Part shown: one piece after another, positions 8,685 through 9,852 of the stretch | Layout of the letters: each line of letters opens with the position of its first letter | Position numbering within the stretch: the first letter of the stretch is position 1 | Source of the DNA: Verrucomicrobiota bacterium | Lineage (GTDB): Bacteria; Verrucomicrobiota; Verrucomicrobiia; Chthoniobacterales; UBA10450 | Length of the DNA stretch: 9,852 nucleotides | Direction: 5' to 3' | Assembly (NCBI GenBank): GCA_003221375.1 | Contig: QHRI01000027.1 | Location: 1 to 9,852, forward strand | Notes under the pieces: generated by a model | The model's database searches: none | The model's input: only the letters and a program-made list of their open reading frames with translations | Told to the model about the DNA's origin: nothing | Translations under genes and position numbers: made by a program

Positions 8685-8852
8685 CCGCGCAACATAGAAG
8701 CGGCGCGCCTGGGGGAAAAGCGTTTTGTTTCACTAACACCATCTTCAGCGCGAGGGAATGTGCGGAGCGCATTCTTAATCGCTAAAGCGGTTTTCCAGTT
8801 TGATGCTCGTTGACCACATCGCCAAGCGAGGTGTCAATGCGACCGAAAAAGG
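8685..8852. other. Intergenic region upstream of purB
   Basis: About 170 bases between the small ORF's terminator and the purB start. It should contain the purB promoter on the minus strand, but I see no convincing -35/-10 pair, PurR-type site or purine riboswitch core. It holds one short hairpin (8756-8774: GAATGTGC and GCGCATTC around GGA, with one G-T wobble). Open frames crossing it are not supported as genes. Confidence 0.4.
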
Positions 8853-8887
8853 AAATCGCTCCAGAGATGAAATAACTGGAGCGATTT
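8853..8887 (-). terminator. Rho-independent terminator of the 62-residue ORF
   Basis: A perfect 12-bp stem (8853-8864 AAATCGCTCCAG with 8876-8887 CTGGAGCGATTT) encloses an 11-base loop. Reading on the minus strand, the second arm runs into TTTCCTTTTT, as expected for intrinsic termination. It lies 25 bases after the small ORF's stop codon, supporting that ORF as a transcribed unit and insulating purB from it. Confidence 0.85.
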
Positions 8888-8912
8888 TCGAAAGTCGTGT
8901 GGATGTGATCTC

Positions 8913-9101
8913 TTAACAAACCCGAGCGCGCAAGAACCGCCCGTTGTTTTGCAGGCGAACCTGGCCGCTGGCAAAAAGGTCTGCGACAGTCGCGACCGTC
9001 TCTTTGTTGTTACTCGTGCACGAACTGACTGCCAGGATAAGATCACCCAGTGACAGACGCGAAAATTTTCGAGGTTTTAAAATTTGTCGATTTCTTTTCA
9101 T
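8913..9101 (-). CDS. Small uncharacterised protein, 62 residues
   Basis: I do not recognise this protein with certainty. It begins MKRNRQILKPRKFSRLSLGD, strongly basic over the first 16 residues, followed by a short hydrophobic stretch (LILAVSS, 21-27), the polar segment SCTSNNKETV, and a C-terminal part ADLFASGQVRLQNNGRFLRA ending RVC. It has two cysteines (28 and 62). It lacks a signal peptide cleavage pattern or a full membrane helix and looks like a small basic cytosolic protein. Start ATG 9101 is chosen because GGAGG lies 7 bases upstream; an ATG at 9164 would add 21 residues and lacks such a site. A perfect-stem terminator follows its stop. The dedicated ribosome binding site and terminator argue that it is a real, independently expressed gene. 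A nucleic-acid-binding role is conceivable from its charge, but is only a guess. Confidence 0.7.
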   Translation of the reverse strand: MKRNRQILKPRKFSRLSLGDLILAVSSCTSNNKETVATVADLFASGQVRLQNNGRFLRARVC

Positions 9102-9108
9102 ATGATTG

Positions 9109-9113
9109 CCTCC
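9109..9113 (-). promoter_or_regulatory. Shine-Dalgarno sequence that decides the small ORF start
   Basis: GGAGG on the minus strand, 7 bases before the ATG at 9101. It is the only textbook ribosome binding site in the window; most other genes here have none visible. It favours the 62-residue form over the 83-residue one. Confidence 0.75.
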
Positions 9114-9164
9114 ATTTCGGGAAGCAATTCCAATACCATCTCCATTTGTGAATATCTCATCCAT

Positions 9165-9274
9165 AAGCCCTATGTAGTTATTCCTCCCTTATACACTTTA
9201 TGACTGACCGCTCACCGACACTTTTGTTCAATTTTAAAACACAAAACGTGAGCGCCGTCCCCGCATAACTTTAG
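9165..9274 (-). promoter_or_regulatory. AT-rich upstream region of the small ORF, probable promoter
   Basis: This stretch is clearly more AT-rich than the rest of the window. On the minus strand it includes TTTTAAAATTGAACAAAAG and then TATAAGGGAGGAATAAC. TATAAG could be a -10 element, but I find no well-spaced -35 partner; TTGAAC lies too far upstream. GGGAGGAA at 9188-9181 looks like a ribosome binding site but has no start codon at a suitable distance. A promoter is inferred from composition and position only. Confidence 0.4.
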
Positions 9275-9333
9275 GGAGCGGGCGACGAAGTGAAAGCGAT
9301 GCGAAGACGCATCGCGCTCCGAAAGCACTTCGT
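9275..9333. repeat. Compact GC-rich structured element with crossing inverted repeats
   Basis: Three perfect complementary pairs lie in 59 bases: GCGATGCG/CGCATCGC around an AAGA loop (9296-9303 with 9308-9315), GGAGC/GCTCC (9275-9279 with 9316-9320) directly stacked on the far side of that hairpin, and ACGAAGTG/CACTTCGT (9285-9292 with 9326-9333). The last two cross each other, so they form either alternative folds or a pseudoknot. GCACTTCGTGC (9325-9335) can also fold on itself. It lies just downstream of the DedA gene, without a T-tract on either strand. A REP-like dispersed repeat, a 3'-end mRNA structure or a small structured RNA are all possible. Confidence 0.65.
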
Positions 9334-9352
9334 GCAAGAAAAGCGCAGCCGC

Positions 9353-9852
9353 TTACGCGCCGGAGCGTGGCTTCATCAACCGCAGGCTCAACATGTACAG
9401 AGCAGCGAAAAGCGCGACTGCCAGCAGGATGCCCCTGGATTGTCCGTGGATAAATCGAATCAGTGAGTCCGGATTCGTCAAAAGTTCCGGCTCGAGGCGG
9501 TAAGCTTTGTCACCGAGGTAGGCCAGAATCCAACACCAAAGCGCCGATCCAGCAATGGTCACGAGACTGAACAGTCCGAAATTCATCCGAACAATCCCTG
9601 CCGGAATCGAGATCAGATGGCGTACTACTGGAAGAAGCCGCGCGAAAAAGACTCCACCTGCCTCGTAGCGAGCCAGCCATTGCTCGGCTTGCTCCAGTTT
9701 TTTCTGACTCACCAGCACAAACCGGCCATACTTTACGATGAGCGGACGTCCAACTAATCGCGACGCCCAATAAGTGATGGCCGAGCCAAGATAGGATCCG
9801 AGCACACCTGCGACCACCACACCCGTAAAACTGAGTTTTCCCTGGGCTGCAA
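9353..9852 (-). CDS. DedA-family integral membrane protein, N-terminus beyond the window
   Basis: DedA (VTT/SNARE-associated domain) proteins are polytopic inner-membrane proteins; some members flip undecaprenyl phosphate or phosphatidylethanolamine. The 165 visible residues start in AAQGKLSFTGV and include the GSYLGSAITYWASRLVGRP segment. The family signature FFARLLPVVRHLISIPAGIVRM follows in the middle, with the conserved Arg residues and Pro of the re-entrant region. Two further hydrophobic helices come after it (LFSLVTIAGSALWCWILAYL and ILLAVALFAALYML). The C-terminus is LMKPRSGA with a TAA stop at 9355-9353. The frame stays open to the right edge, so a GTG at 9820 is not the start; about 40 residues are likely missing. 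It is transcribed toward the structured element at 9275-9333. Substrate is unknown. Confidence 0.9.
   Translation of the reverse strand, partial: AAQGKLSFTGVVVAGVLGSYLGSAITYWASRLVGRPLIVKYGRFVLVSQKKLEQAEQWLARYEAGGVFFARLLPVVRHLISIPAGIVRMNFGLFSLVTIAGSALWCWILAYLGDKAYRLEPELLTNPDSLIRFIHGQSRGILLAVALFAALYMLSLRLMKPRSGA

Noticed and set aside
8756..8774. Hairpin upstream of purB as a terminator or riboswitch
   Set aside because: Only 8 bp with a wobble and no T-tract, and no purine riboswitch core or conserved junction is visible.
8118..8813. 231-residue open frame on the plus strand opposite purB and its upstream region
   Set aside because: It covers conserved purB sequence in antisense, has no ribosome binding site and no recognisable motif.
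9102..9164. 21-residue N-terminal extension of the small ORF from ATG 9164
   Set aside because: No well-placed ribosome binding site there, while GGAGG stands 7 bases before the internal ATG at 9101; kept only as an alternative.

Overview
This 9.85 kb stretch is an ordinary chromosomal segment of a Gram-negative bacterium (about 54% GC by eye). It carries nucleotide and tRNA-modification housekeeping genes around a four-gene ABC export cassette. Verrucomicrobiota is my best guess for the lineage, from the style of the proteins and the GAG-rich periodic intergenic repeats. That is an impression, because there is no rRNA or other decisive marker here.

Layout. On the minus strand at the left edge, purE (N5-carboxyaminoimidazole ribonucleotide mutase) overlaps by 4 bases an incomplete tsaC/sua5-type gene (threonylcarbamoyl-AMP synthase) that runs off the window. 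Divergent from purE on the plus strand is a run of six genes: a shikimate kinase gene lacking about 42 internal codons, queG (epoxyqueuosine reductase, overlapping it by 4 bases), a periplasmic adaptor (HlyD/MacA type), an ABC ATPase (MacB/LolD/YknY type), and two different FtsX/MacB-type permeases. Facing this run on the minus strand is purB (adenylosuccinate lyase). Beyond purB are a 62-residue uncharacterised ORF with an excellent ribosome binding site and a strong downstream terminator, a compact GC-rich inverted-repeat element, and a DedA-family membrane protein cut by the right edge.

How the genes fit together. PurE and PurB act in the same de novo purine pathway, and TsaC and QueG both serve tRNA modification. 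The adaptor, ATPase and two permeases make a plausible MacAB/YknXYZ-like exporter with a heterodimeric membrane part. No outer-membrane channel gene is present, and the substrate cannot be read from the sequence.

I found no CRISPR array, tRNA, rRNA, transposase or phage gene, and no convincing new multi-gene system. The items most worth a second look are the internally deleted shikimate kinase that keeps its start/stop coupling to queG, the structured element at 9275-9333 whose stems cross like a pseudoknot, the 62-residue ORF with its own expression signals, and two different GAG-periodic repeats, one after each permease gene.
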